From: Lentibacillus sediminis
Lineage (GTDB): Bacteria; Bacillota; Bacilli; Bacillales; Amphibacillaceae
Direction of reading: 5' to 3'
DNA length: 64,000 bases
Assembly: GCF_002763455.1 (NCBI RefSeq)
Contig: NZ_NIXK01000009.1
Span: forward strand, 1-64,000
Each line of letters starts with the position of its first letter. Position 1 is the stretch's first letter. A program made the position numbers and the translations under genes. The notes below the pieces were generated by a model. It saw nothing but the letters and a program-made list of their open reading frames with translations. It was not told where the DNA came from and made no database searches. Shown in pieces: positions 29,970 through 42,014 of the stretch.

Positions 29970-30383
29970 ATGCCAACAATTAATCAGCTTGTACGCAAAG
30001 GACGCGTCAGTAAACCGAAAAAGTCTGACTCTCCTGCACTGAACAGAGGGTACAACAGCTTTAAGAAAAAGGCTACAAACCAAAACTCTCCGCAAAAACG
30101 CGGTGTTTGCACCCGTGTCGGTACACTGACACCAAAGAAACCGAACTCGGCGCTGCGTAAATATGCACGTGTTCGTCTGTCCAACAACATGGAGGTAACT
30201 GCCTACATTCCTGGAATCGGGCACAACCTGCAGGAGCACAGTGTTGTACTTTTAAGAGGCGGTCGTGTAAAAGACTTGCCGGGGGTACGTTATCACATTG
30301 TACGCGGTGCGCTTGACACGGCCGGAGTACAGGGACGTGCACAAGGGCGTTCCAAATACGGAACCAAAAAACCTAAAAAATAA
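29970..30383 (+). CDS. rpsL: Ribosomal protein S12
   Basis: S12 lines the decoding centre. The 137-residue protein has the family core [19 protein letters not shown]; lysines at K56 and in [13 protein letters not shown] are the wild-type residues, predicting streptomycin sensitivity at these positions. The ATG follows GGGAGGAAACATC. In B. subtilis an L7Ae-like gene lies between rpoC and rpsL; it is absent here. Confidence 0.98.
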   Translation: MPTINQLVRKGRVSKPKKSDSPALNRGYNSFKKKATNQNSPQKRGVCTRVGTLTPKKPNSALRKYARVRLSNNMEVTAYIPGIGHNLQEHSVVLLRGGRVKDLPGVRYHIVRGALDTAGVQGRAQGRSKYGTKKPKK

Positions 30384-30418
30384 ACGACATGACCACAAAT
30401 GGGAAAGGAGGATGAAGC

Positions 30419-30889
30419 ATGCCACGTAAAGGACCAGTACCTAAACGCGATGTCTTGCCTGATCCGCTTTACAAATCAAAATTAGTGACTCGCCTGATCA
30501 ATCAGATTATGATTGACGGGAAGCGCGGGAAAGCCCAAAAAATTCTTTACAAAGCATTTGACCTGGTTGGTGAAAGAAGCGGCCAGAATGCAATGGAAGT
30601 ATTTGAACAGGCAATGAAAAATGTAATGCCAGTACTTGAGGTGCGCGCTCGCCGTGTCGGCGGCTCGAACTACCAGGTGCCAATGGAAGTGCGCCCGGAA
30701 CGCCGTCAGGCTCTCGGACTTCGCTATCTTGTAAATTATTCCCGCCTGCGCGGTGAAAAAACAATGGAAGAACGCCTGGCGAACGAAATCCTGGATGCAT
30801 CCAACAACACCGGAGCATCAGTGAAACGCCGTGAGGAAATGCACAAAATGGCAGAAGCCAACAAAGCATTCGCTCACTATCGCTGGTAA
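30419..30889 (+). CDS. rpsG: Ribosomal protein S7
   Basis: S7 organises the 3' domain of 16S rRNA and contacts E-site tRNA. The 156-residue protein has normal length and starts [20 protein letters not shown]. It contains [19 protein letters not shown] and a basic C terminus ending AFAHYRW. The ATG follows AAAGGAGGATGAAGC. It is co-transcribed with rpsL; a 257-bp repeat separates it from fusA. Confidence 0.98.
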   Translation: MPRKGPVPKRDVLPDPLYKSKLVTRLINQIMIDGKRGKAQKILYKAFDLVGERSGQNAMEVFEQAMKNVMPVLEVRARRVGGSNYQVPMEVRPERRQALGLRYLVNYSRLRGEKTMEERLANEILDASNNTGASVKRREEMHKMAEANKAFAHYRW

Positions 30890-30894
30890 GTTCT

Positions 30895-31151
30895 AAAGCG
30901 GAAGCGCCCGTTTAGCGGCGTATGGGCTGCGCCTGGCCATGCCAGGTGGATCAGCGTTGCCGCGCAAAGCGGTGAATTTAGCTGGTCATTCCTTCGGAGG
31001 AGATAAAGGAAACACGCCCCTGCAAAAGGGGTGTGCCGGCGTTGGCCGCAAAGGCCGTAATTAGCCGGCCTTCCTTAAACTTCGAGTCGATGTTGACTTA
31101 TCGTACGAAGGTGAAGGAAGTCCACTAGGCGCTGGGCGCTGGAGCTAGCAG
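30895..31151 (+). repeat. Dispersed repeat R3, second copy (rpsG-fusA gap)
   Basis: It begins AAAGCGGAAGCGCCC and ends near GGGCGCTGGAGCT, so AGCGCCC/GGGCGCT form inverted ends. It holds the 42-bp core shared with 7923-7964 and internal palindromes (for example CGCCCCTGCAAAAGGGGTG). It leaves about 40 bp, with the fusA ribosome site, before fusA. Confidence 0.82.
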
Positions 31152-31192
31152 ATAAGACTAAATAACTGTTTGAAAAGGAAGGAGAAGAATAC

Positions 31193-33271
31193 ATGGCTAG
31201 AGAGTTCTCCTTGGAAAAGACACGTAATATTGGGATCATGGCACATATCGATGCCGGGAAAACCACTACAACGGAACGTATTCTTTTCTATACAGGACGT
31301 ATTCATAAGATTGGCGAAACCCATGAAGGTGCTTCGCAAATGGACTGGATGGAGCAGGAGCAGGAACGCGGAATCACGATTACTTCTGCTGCTACCACCG
31401 CATCATGGAAAGAACACCGCATTAATATCATTGACACGCCAGGGCACGTGGATTTCACGGTAGAAGTGGAACGTTCCCTCCGTGTACTTGATGGCGCGGT
31501 AACTGTCCTTGATGCTCAGTCCGGTGTGGAGCCGCAAACCGAAACCGTATGGCGCCAGGCAACTACCTATGGCGTACCGCGAATCGTGTTCATTAATAAA
31601 ATGGACAAAGTCGGGGCGGATTTCATGTACTCTACCGGAACACTGAAAGAACGCCTTGGGGCAAATGCTCATCCTGTCCAACTGCCAATTGGGGCAGAGG
31701 ACAACTTTGAAGGAATTATCGATCTTGTCACCATGCAGGCATACTACTATGCCGATGACCTGGGAACCCGTGCCGAGGCACGCGAAATTCCGGATGAGTA
31801 CAAGGAGCAAGCAGAGGAATTGCGTGCCGGTTTGGTAGAAGCAGTTTCTGAGCTGGATGAAGACCTGATGATGAAGTATCTGGAAGGGGAAGAGATTTCC
31901 ACAGATGAATTGAAGAAAGCAATTCGCCAGGCAACCCTGAATGTGGAACTTTACCCTGTCTATGTCGGTTCTGCCTTTAAAAACAAAGGTGTGCAATTGA
32001 TGCTTGACGGTGTGATTGACTATCTTCCGGCACCGACAGATGTCCCTCCAATTGAAGGGATTCTGCCAGATTCTGAAGAAAAAGTGACCCGGCCTGCAGA
32101 CGATAAAGCACCATTCTCTGCATTGGCATTTAAAGTAATGACAGACCCGTATGTCGGTAAGCTGACGTTCTTCCGCGTCTATTCCGGTACACTTGATTCC
32201 GGTTCTTACGTGAAGAACTCGGTGAAAGACAAACGGGAACGTGTCGGCCGTATCCTGCAGATGCATGCCAACTCCCGTGAGGAAATCTCCACTGTATACA
32301 GCGGAGAAATTGCAGCAGCTGTTGGTTTGAAAGACACAAGCACAGGGGACACCCTTTGTCATGAGAAAGATCTTGTCATTCTGGAATCCATGGACTTCCC
32401 GGATCCGGTTATCTCGGTTGCGATTGAGCCGAAGACAAAAGCTGACCAGGATAAAATGGCAATTGCGCTTGGCAAACTTGCAGAAGAGGATCCAACGTTC
32501 AAAACGGAAACAAACGTGGAGACCGGCCAAACGATTATTTCCGGTATGGGTGAACTTCACCTGGACGTTCTCGTTGACCGTCTAAAACGTGAATTTAAAG
32601 TCGAAGCAAATATCGGCGCGCCACAGGTTGCCTACCGTGAAACATTCCGCGGAAGCGCGGAAGTGGAAGGCAAGTTTGTCCGTCAGTCTGGCGGACGCGG
32701 GCAATACGGACACGTTTGGGTTAAATTTGAGCCAAACGAAGAAGGTGCCGGGTTTGAATTTGTAAACAAAATCGTCGGTGGTGTCGTGCCGCGTGAATAC
32801 ATTCCATCTGTTGAAGCTGGTATCAAAGAAGCGACAGAAAACGGGGTATTGGCAGGCTATCCGCTCATCGATTTGAAAGCAACACTGTACGATGGAAGCT
32901 ACCACGATGTGGACTCCAACGAGATGGCATTTAAAGTAGCCGGCTCCATGGCCTTAAAGGCTGCAAAAAATAAATGTCAGCCGGTACTACTGGAGCCAAT
33001 GGTAAAAGTGGAAATCGTCATTCCGGAAGAATACATGGGCGATATTATGGGCGATGTTACGGCACGCCGCGGCCGTGTAGAAGGAATGGAAAACCGTGGA
33101 CCAGCACAGGTCGTCAGAGGCTTTGTGCCACTCTCTGAAATGTTCGGTTATGCAACAGCACTCCGTTCAAACACGCAGGGACGCGGAACCTACACCATGC
33201 ATTTTGATCACTATGAGGAAGTGCCGAAAAGCATCTCAGAAGAAATTATTAAGAAAAATGCTGGTGAATAA
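31193..33271 (+). CDS. fusA: Translation elongation factor G
   Basis: EF-G drives translocation and, with RRF, ribosome recycling. The 692-residue protein has G1 [14 protein letters not shown] near 17-30, switch 2 DTPGHVDF near 82-89 and [10 protein letters not shown] near 136. Domains III-V follow, including [18 protein letters not shown] and the domain-IV tip. The ATG follows AAAGGAAGGAGAAG. Its sequence is that of the canonical housekeeping EF-G. Confidence 0.98.
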   Translation: MAREFSLEKTRNIGIMAHIDAGKTTTTERILFYTGRIHKIGETHEGASQMDWMEQEQERGITITSAATTASWKEHRINIIDTPGHVDFTVEVERSLRVLDGAVTVLDAQSGVEPQTETVWRQATTYGVPRIVFINKMDKVGADFMYSTGTLKERLGANAHPVQLPIGAEDNFEGIIDLVTMQAYYYADDLGTRAEAREIPDEYKEQAEELRAGLVEAVSELDEDLMMKYLEGEEISTDELKKAIRQATLNVELYPVYVGSAFKNKGVQLMLDGVIDYLPAPTDVPPIEGILPDSEEKVTRPADDKAPFSALAFKVMTDPYVGKLTFFRVYSGTLDSGSYVKNSVKDKRERVGRILQMHANSREEISTVYSGEIAAAVGLKDTSTGDTLCHEKDLVILESMDFPDPVISVAIEPKTKADQDKMAIALGKLAEEDPTFKTETNVETGQTIISGMGELHLDVLVDRLKREFKVEANIGAPQVAYRETFRGSAEVEGKFVRQSGGRGQYGHVWVKFEPNEEGAGFEFVNKIVGGVVPREYIPSVEAGIKEATENGVLAGYPLIDLKATLYDGSYHDVDSNEMAFKVAGSMALKAAKNKCQPVLLEPMVKVEIVIPEEYMGDIMGDVTARRGRVEGMENRGPAQVVRGFVPLSEMFGYATALRSNTQGRGTYTMHFDHYEEVPKSISEEIIKKNAGE

Positions 33272-33394
33272 TTGATTTTTAACAGAAATTGAAGTATAAC
33301 TTGTAGTAAAGGCTAAAGAATTTGGGCTATCCTTGTTCTTAGCTGAAAATAAAAATGAAAAGTTACTTTTATTTACTTAAAGGAGGAACTATAA

Positions 33395-34585
33395 ATGGGT
33401 AAAGAAAAATTTGACCGCTCGAAAAGTCACGTTAACATCGGAACAATTGGACACGTTGACCATGGTAAAACGACGTTGACTGCTGCTATTACCACCGTTA
33501 TGCACAAAACTTCCGGCAAAGGTACTGCAATGGCGTTTGACAAAATCGACAATGCACCGGAAGAAAGAGAGCGTGGAATCACGATCGCTACTTCCCACGT
33601 GGAGTATGAAACAGACACTCGCCACTATGCACACGTAGACTGCCCAGGTCACGCTGACTATGTTAAAAACATGATCACTGGTGCTGCGCAAATGGACGGT
33701 GCGATCCTGGTTGTTTCTGCAGCTGACGGCCCAATGCCACAAACTCGTGAGCACATCTTGCTTTCACGCAACGTTGGTGTACCGGCTATCGTTGTATTCA
33801 TGAACAAAACAGACATGGTAGACGACGAAGAGTTGCTTGAACTTGTTGAAATGGAAGTACGCGACCTGCTTACTGAGTATGACTTCCCTGGTGATGACTT
33901 GCCAGTAGTAAAAGGTTCCGCACTGAAAGCACTGGAAGGCGATGCAGAATACGAAGAAAAAATCGTTGAGCTGATGGCTGCTGTGGATGAGTACATCCCA
34001 ACTCCAGAGCGTGACAAAGAAAAACCATTCATGATGCCTGTTGAGGACGTATTCTCCATCACTGGCCGTGGTACTGTAGCAACTGGCCGTGTAGAACGCG
34101 GTGAAGTTAAAGTCGGTGATGAAGTAGAAATCATCGGTCTTGCAGAAGACAAATCAAAAACTACTGTAACTGGTGTGGAAATGTTCCGTAAGCTTCTTGA
34201 CTATGCAGAAGCTGGTGACAACATTGGCGCTCTCTTGCGCGGTGTTGCACGTGACGATATCACTCGCGGTCAAGTTCTGGCTAAGCCTGGTTCGATTACA
34301 CCGCATACAAACTTCAAAGCGGAAGTTTATGTACTGTCAAAAGAAGAAGGTGGACGCCATACGCCATTTTTCGGCAACTACCGTCCGCAATTCTATTTCC
34401 GTACAACAGACGTTACTGGTGTTATTACCCTTCCAGAAGGCGTGGAAATGGTAATGCCTGGTGACAATGTGGAAATGCAAGTAGAACTGATCTCCCCGAT
34501 CGCCATCGAGGACGGAACCCGTTTCTCTATCCGTGAAGGCGGACGTACTGTTGGATCTGGTGTTGTATCAGTAATTGAAAAATAA
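33395..34585 (+). CDS. tuf: Elongation factor Tu
   Basis: EF-Tu delivers aminoacyl-tRNA to the ribosome. The 396-residue protein has the P loop GHVDHGKTT near 19-27, switch 2 [20 protein letters not shown] near 81, and a guanine-specificity loop NKTDM; the usual residue at the third position is Cys, and Thr is a mild variant. Codon use is strongly biased, as expected for the most abundant protein. Strong SD AAAGGAGG. A possible extra promoter TTGATT-17-TATAAC (33272-33300) precedes it. Confidence 0.98.
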   Translation: MGKEKFDRSKSHVNIGTIGHVDHGKTTLTAAITTVMHKTSGKGTAMAFDKIDNAPEERERGITIATSHVEYETDTRHYAHVDCPGHADYVKNMITGAAQMDGAILVVSAADGPMPQTREHILLSRNVGVPAIVVFMNKTDMVDDEELLELVEMEVRDLLTEYDFPGDDLPVVKGSALKALEGDAEYEEKIVELMAAVDEYIPTPERDKEKPFMMPVEDVFSITGRGTVATGRVERGEVKVGDEVEIIGLAEDKSKTTVTGVEMFRKLLDYAEAGDNIGALLRGVARDDITRGQVLAKPGSITPHTNFKAEVYVLSKEEGGRHTPFFGNYRPQFYFRTTDVTGVITLPEGVEMVMPGDNVEMQVELISPIAIEDGTRFSIREGGRTVGSGVVSVIEK

Positions 34586-34600
34586 GCAGATCAACTTTTA

Positions 34601-34635
34601 AAAATGAGCAGCGTGACGACGCTGCTCATTTTTTT
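34601..34635 (+). terminator. Intrinsic terminator of the str operon
   Basis: AAATGAGCAGCGT and ACGCTGCTCATTT pair around a short loop, followed by a T run. Confidence 0.92.
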
Positions 34636-34715
34636 GTGTTTGGGGGCGGTGCCCGGGAGCGGTGCCTGTCACTTCCCGGATTTTGTCGAAGTTTATAGAA
34701 AAGGTGTGCATGCCC

Positions 34716-34838
34716 ACCGCTGCGGAAATATACTACGCTTTCCGCGGGAAGCTGTCGAGCCACCTTGCGCTGCCGCGCTGCGGGGTCTCGCCTATGCTTT
34801 TCATCCCGCAGGAGTCTCCGTATATTTCCTCCGCTGGC
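34716..34838 (+). repeat. Palindromic repeat R1, copy 7 (forward)
   Basis: A full copy with outer arms GGAAATATAC and GTATATTTCC and the usual interior (TTTCCGCGGGAAGCTG, GGGGTCTCGCCTA, CCCGCAGGAGTC). It stands in the tuf-rpsJ gap. Confidence 0.92.
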
Positions 34839-34851
34839 GTGGTGCTTTTTT

Positions 34852-34928
34852 ACCGAGAGAAAAGCTGTCACGGCAGATAGGGAAGGAAGAACAGGAAGAA
34901 TTGACCGAGAAAAAGACTATCACGGCAG
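34852..34928 (+). repeat. Pair of 25-bp direct repeats beside R1 copy 7
   Basis: Two units (34852-34876 and 34904-34928) share 21 of 25 bases, framed by ACCGAGA and CACGGCAG, at a 52-bp spacing. They start 13 bp after the R1 copy, in the same place relative to R1 as the 20-bp arrays beside copies 3 and 8. Confidence 0.75.
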
Positions 34929-35229
34929 TTCGGTAAGAAAAGCAAGGAGATATCAACCGAGGGTAAAGTTCCCTTGGCTGCTATGGAAATCAACACGCAC
35001 ACATGTCAGTAAACATAAGTTTTGCGATAAAAGCATCACACTTTTTTCGGTTGGAAGTGGAATCACTGCCGCAAATTTCGCGCTTAAAACAACCACTCAA
35101 AACTCTAATCTCCCAAATAACACTATTTTCCTCAAAAATCAACGAAAAAATCCCGCTCAACCCTTGCATTCAACAGCAATAGCAAGTATAATACATAGAT
35201 GTGCATTCCAATAGTTTCTGATTAAAGGG
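34929..35229 (+). other. Intergenic region before the rpsJ promoter
   Basis: I see no gene, terminator or recognisable repeat here. A 149-codon open frame that ends at 35214 starts inside the R1 copy and lacks family resemblance. Confidence 0.5.
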
Positions 35230-35258
35230 TTGCACTAGCGGCCATATTTCTATATAAT
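35230..35258 (+). promoter_or_regulatory. Sigma-A promoter of the S10-spc-alpha superoperon
   Basis: TTGCAC (35230-35235) and TATAAT (35253-35258) are 17 bp apart. It is the only strong promoter I found before rplQ. Confidence 0.88.
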
Positions 35259-35264
35259 AAGAAC

Positions 35265-35697
<433 letters not shown>

Positions 35698-35728
35698 AAA
35701 TAAAGGTTAACTATAGGAGGTGTAACGG

Positions 35729-36361
35729 ATGACGAAAGGAATCTTAGGTCGTAAAATCGGCATGACCCAGCTGTTCTCGGAAACAGGCGAATTAGTTCCT
35801 GTTACCGTTATTGAAGCAGAACCAAATGTCGTTTTGCAAAAAAGAACACTGGAAAATGACGGCTATGAAGCGATCCAGCTAGGGTTTGCTGATCAGAAGC
35901 CGGGCCGTACGAACAAAGCAGAGAAAGGCCATGCTGAAAAAGCGAGCACGAACCCTAAGCGCTACGTTCGTGAAATCCGTAACGCGGTTCTTGATGAATA
36001 TGAAGTTGGTCAGGAACTCAGCGTAGATGTTTTTCAAGCTGGAGATAAAATTAATGTAACAGGTACTTCCAAAGGTAAAGGATTCCAAGGGGTTATCAAG
36101 CGCCATAATCAACAGCGCGGACCGATGTCCCACGGGTCACATTTTCATCGGCGTCCTGGTTCTGTTGGAATGGCAGCAGACCCTGCGAAAGTTTTCAAAG
36201 GACAAAAATTACCAGGACAAATGGGCGGCGACCAAGTAACGGTTCAAAACCTTGATGTCGTTAATGTGGATACCGAACGGAACCTGCTTTTGATCAAAGG
36301 CAATGTACCAGGTGCAAAAAAATCATTCGTTAAAATCGCGAGTGCAAATAGGGCGAAGTAA
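35729..36361 (+). CDS. rplC: Ribosomal protein L3
   Basis: L3 is an early 50S assembly protein that reaches the peptidyl-transferase centre. The 210-residue protein begins [20 protein letters not shown]. The central extension carries [20 protein letters not shown], which approaches the active site. TATAGGAGGTG precedes the ATG. It lies 31 bp past rpsJ. Confidence 0.98.
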   Translation: MTKGILGRKIGMTQLFSETGELVPVTVIEAEPNVVLQKRTLENDGYEAIQLGFADQKPGRTNKAEKGHAEKASTNPKRYVREIRNAVLDEYEVGQELSVDVFQAGDKINVTGTSKGKGFQGVIKRHNQQRGPMSHGSHFHRRPGSVGMAADPAKVFKGQKLPGQMGGDQVTVQNLDVVNVDTERNLLLIKGNVPGAKKSFVKIASANRAK

Positions 36362-36388
36362 TCATTTAAAACGAAGGGAGGATCTGTC

Positions 36389-37012
36389 ATGCCTAAAATA
36401 GCACTATTGAAACAAGACGGTTCACAGGCTGGAGATGTGGAATTGAACGATTCCGTATTCGGCATTGAACCAAACAAACATGTTTTACATGAAGCAGTAG
36501 TTATGCAGCGTGCATCACGGCGTCAGGGAACACATGCGGTGAAAAATCGCTCCCAAGTACGCGGCGGCGGTGCAAAACCGTGGCGTCAAAAAGGTACTGG
36601 ACGCGCTCGTCAAGGTTCAATTCGCTCCCCGCAATGGGTTGGCGGCGGAACCGTATTCGGTCCGACACCACGCAGCTACAGCTACAAGCTTCCAAAGAAA
36701 ATGCGCCGCTTGGCATTGAAATCTGCACTGTCTGTAAAAGTGCAGGAAGAGGATGTCGTGGTGCTGGACTCAATCGCAATCGAGGCTCCTAAGACCAAAG
36801 AAGTCGTGAAAATGCTCGGTGCATTGAATGTCGACAAAAAAGTGCTGATCGTAACAGCGGCGAAAGACGAAACCGTAGCCCGTTCAGCAAGCAATCTGCA
36901 GGGAGTCAATGTACAGACAGTAGAAGAATTGAATGTACTTGATTTGCTTGCGCATGACAAGCTGATTCTGACAAAAGAAGCAGCGGAAAAAGCAGGGGAG
37001 GTGCTTGCATAA
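36389..37012 (+). CDS. rplD: Ribosomal protein L4
   Basis: L4 lines the exit tunnel and in some bacteria regulates the S10 operon. The 207-residue protein has the tunnel loop [20 protein letters not shown] near 60-80 followed by [13 protein letters not shown]. It begins [20 protein letters not shown]. Its stop overlaps the rplW start by 1 bp. Confidence 0.98.
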   Translation: MPKIALLKQDGSQAGDVELNDSVFGIEPNKHVLHEAVVMQRASRRQGTHAVKNRSQVRGGGAKPWRQKGTGRARQGSIRSPQWVGGGTVFGPTPRSYSYKLPKKMRRLALKSALSVKVQEEDVVVLDSIAIEAPKTKEVVKMLGALNVDKKVLIVTAAKDETVARSASNLQGVNVQTVEELNVLDLLAHDKLILTKEAAEKAGEVLA

Positions 37013-37299
37013 TGAAAGATCCACGTGATATTATTAAGCGCCCTGTCATTACGGAACACTCTGCTGATTTGATGGCAGAGAAAAAATATACGTTCGAAGT
37101 TTACCCGAAAGCAAACAAAACAGAGATTAAACATGCTGTGGAACTCGTTTTCGGTGTGAAAGTAGAAAGAGTAAACACAACCAACGTTAAAGGTAAATTC
37201 AAGCGGATGGGCCGTTACGGCGGTTACCGCTCGGATCGTAAAAAAGCTATCGTGCAGCTTTCCGAGGACTCCAAAGAACTGGAATTCTTTGAAGGCTAA
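37012..37299 (+). CDS. rplW: Ribosomal protein L23
   Basis: L23 sits at the tunnel exit and docks trigger factor and the signal recognition particle. The 95-residue protein begins [20 protein letters not shown] and contains [20 protein letters not shown]. The TAATG overlap with rplD suggests translational coupling; the SD GGGGAGG lies within rplD. Confidence 0.98.
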   Translation: MKDPRDIIKRPVITEHSADLMAEKKYTFEVYPKANKTEIKHAVELVFGVKVERVNTTNVKGKFKRMGRYGGYRSDRKKAIVQLSEDSKELEFFEG

Positions 37300-37327
37300 A
37301 AATCAATCGTGAAGGAGGGAAACCAGG

Positions 37328-38158
37328 ATGGCAATTAAAAAATTCAAACCAACATCGAACGGAAGACGGAATATGTCTACTTCCGACTTTGCGGAAATCA
37401 CCACAGATCAGCCGGAAAAGTCACTGCTATCCCCGCTTTACAAACGCGGCGGACGCAATAACCAAGGGAAACTGACTGTTCGTCACCAAGGCGGCGGGCA
37501 TAAACGTCATTACCGCATCATTGATTTCAAACGTGACAAAGATGGTATACCAGGACGCGTTGCTACGGTTGAGTATGATCCAAACCGCTCATCCAACATT
37601 GCGCTGATTCATTATGCCGATGGAGAAAAACGTTATATTCTGGCACCAAAAGGAATTAAAGTTGGAACAGAGATTGAATCAGGTAAAGAAGCGGATATCA
37701 AGCTTGGAAACGCACTTCCGCTTACAAATATCCCAGTGGGTACAATTATCCACAATATTGAATTAAAACCGGGACGCGGCGCACAGCTGGCACGTTCAGC
37801 AGGTGCTCAAGCGCAAATTCTCGGACGCGAAGATAAATATACACTGGTACGTCTGGCATCCGGTGAAGTTCGTTTGGTCTTGTCCACTTGCCGTGCAACC
37901 ATCGGCCAAGTCGGCAATCTTGAACATGAACTTATCCGTGTCGGAAAAGCAGGACGTTCCCGCTGGTTAGGCAAGCGCCCGACTGTACGCGGTTCTGTTA
38001 TGAACCCGAATGACCACCCGCATGGCGGTGGTGAAGGACGCGCGCCAATCGGACGTAAATCGCCTATGTCTCCATGGGGCAAACCGACGCTTGGTTACAA
38101 AACACGTCAGCGCAACAAGCCATCTGATAAGTATATCGTTCGGAAACGCAAGAAGTAA
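37328..38158 (+). CDS. rplB: Ribosomal protein L2
   Basis: L2 supports peptidyl-transferase activity and subunit joining. The 276-residue protein has the oligonucleotide-fold and SH3-like domains. The C-terminal active-site loop [20 protein letters not shown] near 223-242 includes the conserved His. The basic tail ends [18 protein letters not shown]. Confidence 0.98.
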   Translation: MAIKKFKPTSNGRRNMSTSDFAEITTDQPEKSLLSPLYKRGGRNNQGKLTVRHQGGGHKRHYRIIDFKRDKDGIPGRVATVEYDPNRSSNIALIHYADGEKRYILAPKGIKVGTEIESGKEADIKLGNALPLTNIPVGTIIHNIELKPGRGAQLARSAGAQAQILGREDKYTLVRLASGEVRLVLSTCRATIGQVGNLEHELIRVGKAGRSRWLGKRPTVRGSVMNPNDHPHGGGEGRAPIGRKSPMSPWGKPTLGYKTRQRNKPSDKYIVRKRKK

Positions 38159-38216
38159 ATGGATTGACGGACGGGGCACCATACCCGTCTTACAATGCTA
38201 AGAAGGAGGTTTATCC

Positions 38217-38495
38217 ATGGGCCGCAGTTTGAAAAAAGGACCTTTTGCTGATGACCATTTGATGAAAAAGATCGAGAACCTGAACGAAACGGATAAGAAA
38301 CAGGTAGTGAAGACCTGGTCCCGCCGTTCCACGATTTTCCCTGTTTTCATCGGTCACACGATTGCAGTATATGATGGACGCAAGCATGTACCTGTTTATG
38401 TTACAGAGGATATGGTTGGACATAAATTGGGTGAATTCGCGCCAACCCGTACGTTTAAAGGGCATTCCGGCGACGATAAGAAAACAAGACGCTAA
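38217..38495 (+). CDS. rpsS: Ribosomal protein S19
   Basis: S19 sits in the 30S head next to S13 and near the A-site finger. The 92-residue protein begins [20 protein letters not shown] and holds [20 protein letters not shown], the family core. The ATG follows AGAAGGAGGTTTATCC. Confidence 0.98.
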   Translation: MGRSLKKGPFADDHLMKKIENLNETDKKQVVKTWSRRSTIFPVFIGHTIAVYDGRKHVPVYVTEDMVGHKLGEFAPTRTFKGHSGDDKKTRR

Positions 38496-38513
38496 TGAGA
38501 GGAGGCATTCCAT

Positions 38514-38855
38514 ATGCAAGCTAAAGCCGTTGCAAAACAAGTTCGTATTGCTCCTCGTAAAGCACGTCTCGTAGTGGATCTAATTCGAGGAAAAAACGTC
38601 GGCGAAGCAGTTGCTATATTACGCCACACCCAACGCGGTGCTTCACCGGTTGTGGAAAAAGTGCTGAAATCAGCAATCGCAAATGCAGAACACAATTATG
38701 AGATGGACCCGGACAATCTGGTTATCTCGGAAGCATATGTAAATGAAGGTCAAACACTGAAACGTTTCCGTCCGCGTGCTCAAGGACGTGCAAGCAAAAT
38801 CAACAAACGCACAAGTCATGTGACTGTAGTTGTATCAGAAAAGAAGGAGGGATAG
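38514..38855 (+). CDS. rplV: Ribosomal protein L22
   Basis: L22 extends a beta hairpin into the exit tunnel; changes there give macrolide resistance. The 113-residue protein has [18 protein letters not shown] at the start and the hairpin segment [20 protein letters not shown] near 82-101, without an obvious insertion or deletion. SD GAGAGGAGG. It ends 3 bp before rpsC. Confidence 0.98.
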   Translation: MQAKAVAKQVRIAPRKARLVVDLIRGKNVGEAVAILRHTQRGASPVVEKVLKSAIANAEHNYEMDPDNLVISEAYVNEGQTLKRFRPRAQGRASKINKRTSHVTVVVSEKKEG

Positions 38856-38858
38856 TTA

Positions 38859-39503
38859 GTGGGTCAAAAAGTAAATCCAACAGGTCTTCGCATTGGCGTG
38901 ATTAAAGACTGGGAGTCCAAGTGGTATGCCGGCAAAGACTATGCAGACTTACTACATGAAGATATTAAAATCAGAGAATATCTTGAAAACCGCTTGAAAA
39001 TTGCTGCTGTTTCTTCCATTGATATCGAGCGCGCAGCAAATCGTGTGAACATCACCATCCATACCGGCAAACCAGGCATGGTAATCGGTAAAGGCGGTTC
39101 TGAGGTAGAAGCATTGCGCAAGGCGCTGAACAGCCTGACAGGCAAACGTGTCCATATCAACATTGTCGAAATCAAGAAAGTAGATCTTGATGCAACATTG
39201 GTAGCGGAAAACATTGCCCGTCAATTGGAAAACCGGATTTCATTCCGCCGTGCACAAAAACAAACACTTCAACGCACAATGCGTGCCGGTGCAAAAGGAA
39301 TTAGAACACAAGTATCCGGACGTTTGGGCGGTGCGGATATCGCTCGTGCGGAACATTACAGTGAAGGAACGGTACCACTGCACACATTAAGAGCTGACAT
39401 TGACTATGGTACAGCCGAAGCTGACACCACTTACGGTAAACTGGGTGTCAAAGTGTGGATCTATCGTGGAGAAGTCCTTCCAACCAAATCTGACAATAAA
39501 TAA
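38859..39503 (+). CDS. rpsC: Ribosomal protein S3
   Basis: S3 forms part of the mRNA entry channel. The 214-residue protein starts from GTG, (M)[17 protein letters not shown], behind AGAAGGAGGGA. The KH domain carries [20 protein letters not shown] near 65-84. The C-terminal domain has [20 protein letters not shown]. Confidence 0.98.
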   Translation: MGQKVNPTGLRIGVIKDWESKWYAGKDYADLLHEDIKIREYLENRLKIAAVSSIDIERAANRVNITIHTGKPGMVIGKGGSEVEALRKALNSLTGKRVHINIVEIKKVDLDATLVAENIARQLENRISFRRAQKQTLQRTMRAGAKGIRTQVSGRLGGADIARAEHYSEGTVPLHTLRADIDYGTAEADTTYGKLGVKVWIYRGEVLPTKSDNK

Positions 39504-39522
39504 GGAAGGGGGCAGACGCATT

Positions 39523-39957
39523 ATGTTAATGCCTAAACGTGTAAAATATCGCAGACAGCATCGTGGTAAAATGAAAGGCCGCGCAAAAGGCGGTACAACC
39601 GTGGCTTTTGGTGAATATGGCCTCCAGGCGACAGAAGCATCCTGGATTACAAGCCGCCAGATCGAAGCTGCCCGTATTGCAATGACCCGTTACATGAAAC
39701 GTGGCGGTAAAGTATGGATCAAAATTTTCCCGGATAAGCCATATACGCAGAAACCACTTGAGGTTCGCATGGGTTCCGGTAAAGGTGCGCCTGAAGGATG
39801 GGTGGCCGTTGTAAAACCTGGAAAAATCATGTTTGAGATCGCAGGGGTAGAGGAAGAAGTTGCCCGGGAAGCATTGCGCCTGGCATCACATAAACTGCCG
39901 ATCAAAACCAAATTTGTAAAACGTGAAGAAATTGGTGGTGAAACCAATGAAGGCTAA
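39523..39957 (+). CDS. rplP: Ribosomal protein L16
   Basis: L16 positions A-site tRNA on the 50S. The 144-residue protein begins [20 protein letters not shown], with the loop [16 protein letters not shown] near 21-36. [20 protein letters not shown] and [20 protein letters not shown] follow. I used the ATG behind GGAAGGGGGC; the longer upstream frame overlaps rpsC. Confidence 0.98.
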   Translation: MLMPKRVKYRRQHRGKMKGRAKGGTTVAFGEYGLQATEASWITSRQIEAARIAMTRYMKRGGKVWIKIFPDKPYTQKPLEVRMGSGKGAPEGWVAVVKPGKIMFEIAGVEEEVAREALRLASHKLPIKTKFVKREEIGGETNEG

Positions 39958-40147
39958 TGAAATCAGAGATCTGACCACTGCCGAAATTGAACAAAATGTA
40001 AAGTCGCTGAAAGAAGAGCTTTTCAACTTGCGCTTCCAGCTTGCAACCGGACAATTGGAAAACACTGCACGCCTTCGTGAAGTAAGGAAAACGATTGCCC
40101 GCATGAAAACCGTTGTACGCCAGCGTGAACTAAGTGTTAATAACTGA
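39947..40147 (+). CDS. rpmC: Ribosomal protein L29
   Basis: L29 is a small helical protein by the tunnel exit next to L23. The 66-residue protein begins [20 protein letters not shown] and contains [20 protein letters not shown], the family signature. Its start lies 11 bp inside rplP, with GGTGGTG as ribosome site, so the two are translationally coupled. Confidence 0.97.
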   Translation: MKANEIRDLTTAEIEQNVKSLKEELFNLRFQLATGQLENTARLREVRKTIARMKTVVRQRELSVNN

Positions 40148-40170
40148 TTCAAGAAGGAGGTTAGCCTCGA

Positions 40171-40434
40171 ATGACTGAACGTAATGATCGTAAAGTATAT
40201 ACCGGACGCGTTGTATCCGATAAAATGGATAGAACCATTACCGTAGTGGTAGAGACTTACAAGTTTCACAAGCTGTACGGCAAACGTGTCAAGTATTCCA
40301 AAAAATTCAAGACACATGATGAAAACAATCAAGCAAAGAATGGCGACATTGTACGCATCATGGAAACTCGCCCACTTTCTAAAACCAAACGCTTCCGTCT
40401 GGTTGAAGTGGTAGAAGAAGCGGTAATCATATAA
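40171..40434 (+). CDS. rpsQ: Ribosomal protein S17
   Basis: S17 is a primary 16S-binding OB-fold protein. The 87-residue protein has [20 protein letters not shown] and [13 protein letters not shown], and the end signature [29 protein letters not shown]. Confidence 0.98.
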   Translation: MTERNDRKVYTGRVVSDKMDRTITVVVETYKFHKLYGKRVKYSKKFKTHDENNQAKNGDIVRIMETRPLSKTKRFRLVEVVEEAVII

Positions 40435-40439
40435 GCTAA

Positions 40440-40847
<408 letters not shown>

Positions 40848-40883
40848 GCTTATAAATTGACTTGTCAAGGAGGTGCGTCAAGT

Positions 40884-41195
40884 ATGCATGTAAAAAAAGG
40901 TGATAAAGTAAAAGTTTTATCCGGCAAAGACCGCGGTAAAGAAGGCGTTATTTTAGAAGCATTCCCGAAAAAAGACCGTGTATTGGTCGAGGGAGTCAAC
41001 ATGGTAAAAAAACATGCGAAACCTTCCCAGGAAAACCCACAGGGCGGAATCCTTGATATTGAAGGAGCAATCCATGTATCTAACGTAATGCTGATCGACC
41101 CAAAATCCGGTGAACCAACCCGTGTTGGCTATGAGAATCGTGACGGAAAGAAAGTCCGCATTGCGAAAAAATCCGGAGAAGCAATCGATAAGTAA
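40884..41195 (+). CDS. rplX: Ribosomal protein L24
   Basis: L24 is an assembly initiator at the tunnel exit. The 103-residue protein has a KOW motif [20 protein letters not shown] near 5-24, then [21 protein letters not shown] chose the ATG at 40884 after CAAGGAGGTGCG; an upstream in-frame start at 40857 would add nine unusual residues. Confidence 0.97.
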   Translation: MHVKKGDKVKVLSGKDRGKEGVILEAFPKKDRVLVEGVNMVKKHAKPSQENPQGGILDIEGAIHVSNVMLIDPKSGEPTRVGYENRDGKKVRIAKKSGEAIDK

Positions 41196-41223
41196 TTCTG
41201 AGTTGTGAAAGGAGGGCGACATG

Positions 41224-41763
41224 ATGAACCAATTAAAACAACAATACCAAGAAGAGATCACACCATCTCTGATGAATAAATTCAACTATGAATCTGTAAT
41301 GCAGGTTCCGGCACTCGAAAAGATCGTTGTTAACATGGGTGTTGGCGACGCTGTGCAAAATTCCAAAAATCTGGACAGTGCTGTTGAGGAACTCGCGCTG
41401 ATTTCAGGACAGAAGCCAGTGGTTACACGCGCAAAGAAATCCATCGCCGGATTCCGTCTGCGTGAAGGTATGCCAATCGGCGCCAAAGTAACCCTTCGCG
41501 GAGCGCGCATGTACGAATTCCTGCAAAAGCTTGTTTCGGTTTCCCTGCCGCGTGTACGTGACTTCCGCGGTATTTCCAACAAAGCTTTTGACGGACGCGG
41601 CAACTACACACTCGGTGTCAAAGAGCAATTGATTTTCCCGGAAATCAATTACGATAAAGTAAGCAAAGTGCGCGGTATGGATATTGTCATCGTCACAACC
41701 GCCAATACGGACGAAGAAGCCCGTGAACTGCTGGGTCAGCTGGGCATGCCTTTCCAGAAATAA
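41224..41763 (+). CDS. rplE: Ribosomal protein L5
   Basis: L5 anchors 5S rRNA in the central protuberance. The 179-residue protein has [38 protein letters not shown] and [20 protein letters not shown]. Of the ATGATG pair I chose the second (8 nt from AAAGGAGGG); starting at 41221 adds one Met. Confidence 0.97.
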   Translation: MNQLKQQYQEEITPSLMNKFNYESVMQVPALEKIVVNMGVGDAVQNSKNLDSAVEELALISGQKPVVTRAKKSIAGFRLREGMPIGAKVTLRGARMYEFLQKLVSVSLPRVRDFRGISNKAFDGRGNYTLGVKEQLIFPEINYDKVSKVRGMDIVIVTTANTDEEARELLGQLGMPFQK

Positions 41764-41780
41764 GCTGGGGGCCCCCCTGA

Positions 41781-41987
<207 letters not shown>

Positions 41988-42014
41988 ACCCCGATTCGGG
42001 AAGGAGGTAATCAA

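Noticed and set aside
33272-33300. Separate tuf promoter (TTGATT-17-TATAAC)
   Set aside because: The elements are only moderately matched and lie in AT-rich sequence, so I mention it in the tuf entry without listing it as a site.
34765-35214. 149-codon open frame between tuf and rpsJ
   Set aside because: It begins inside R1 copy 7, runs over the 25-bp repeats and resembles no family.
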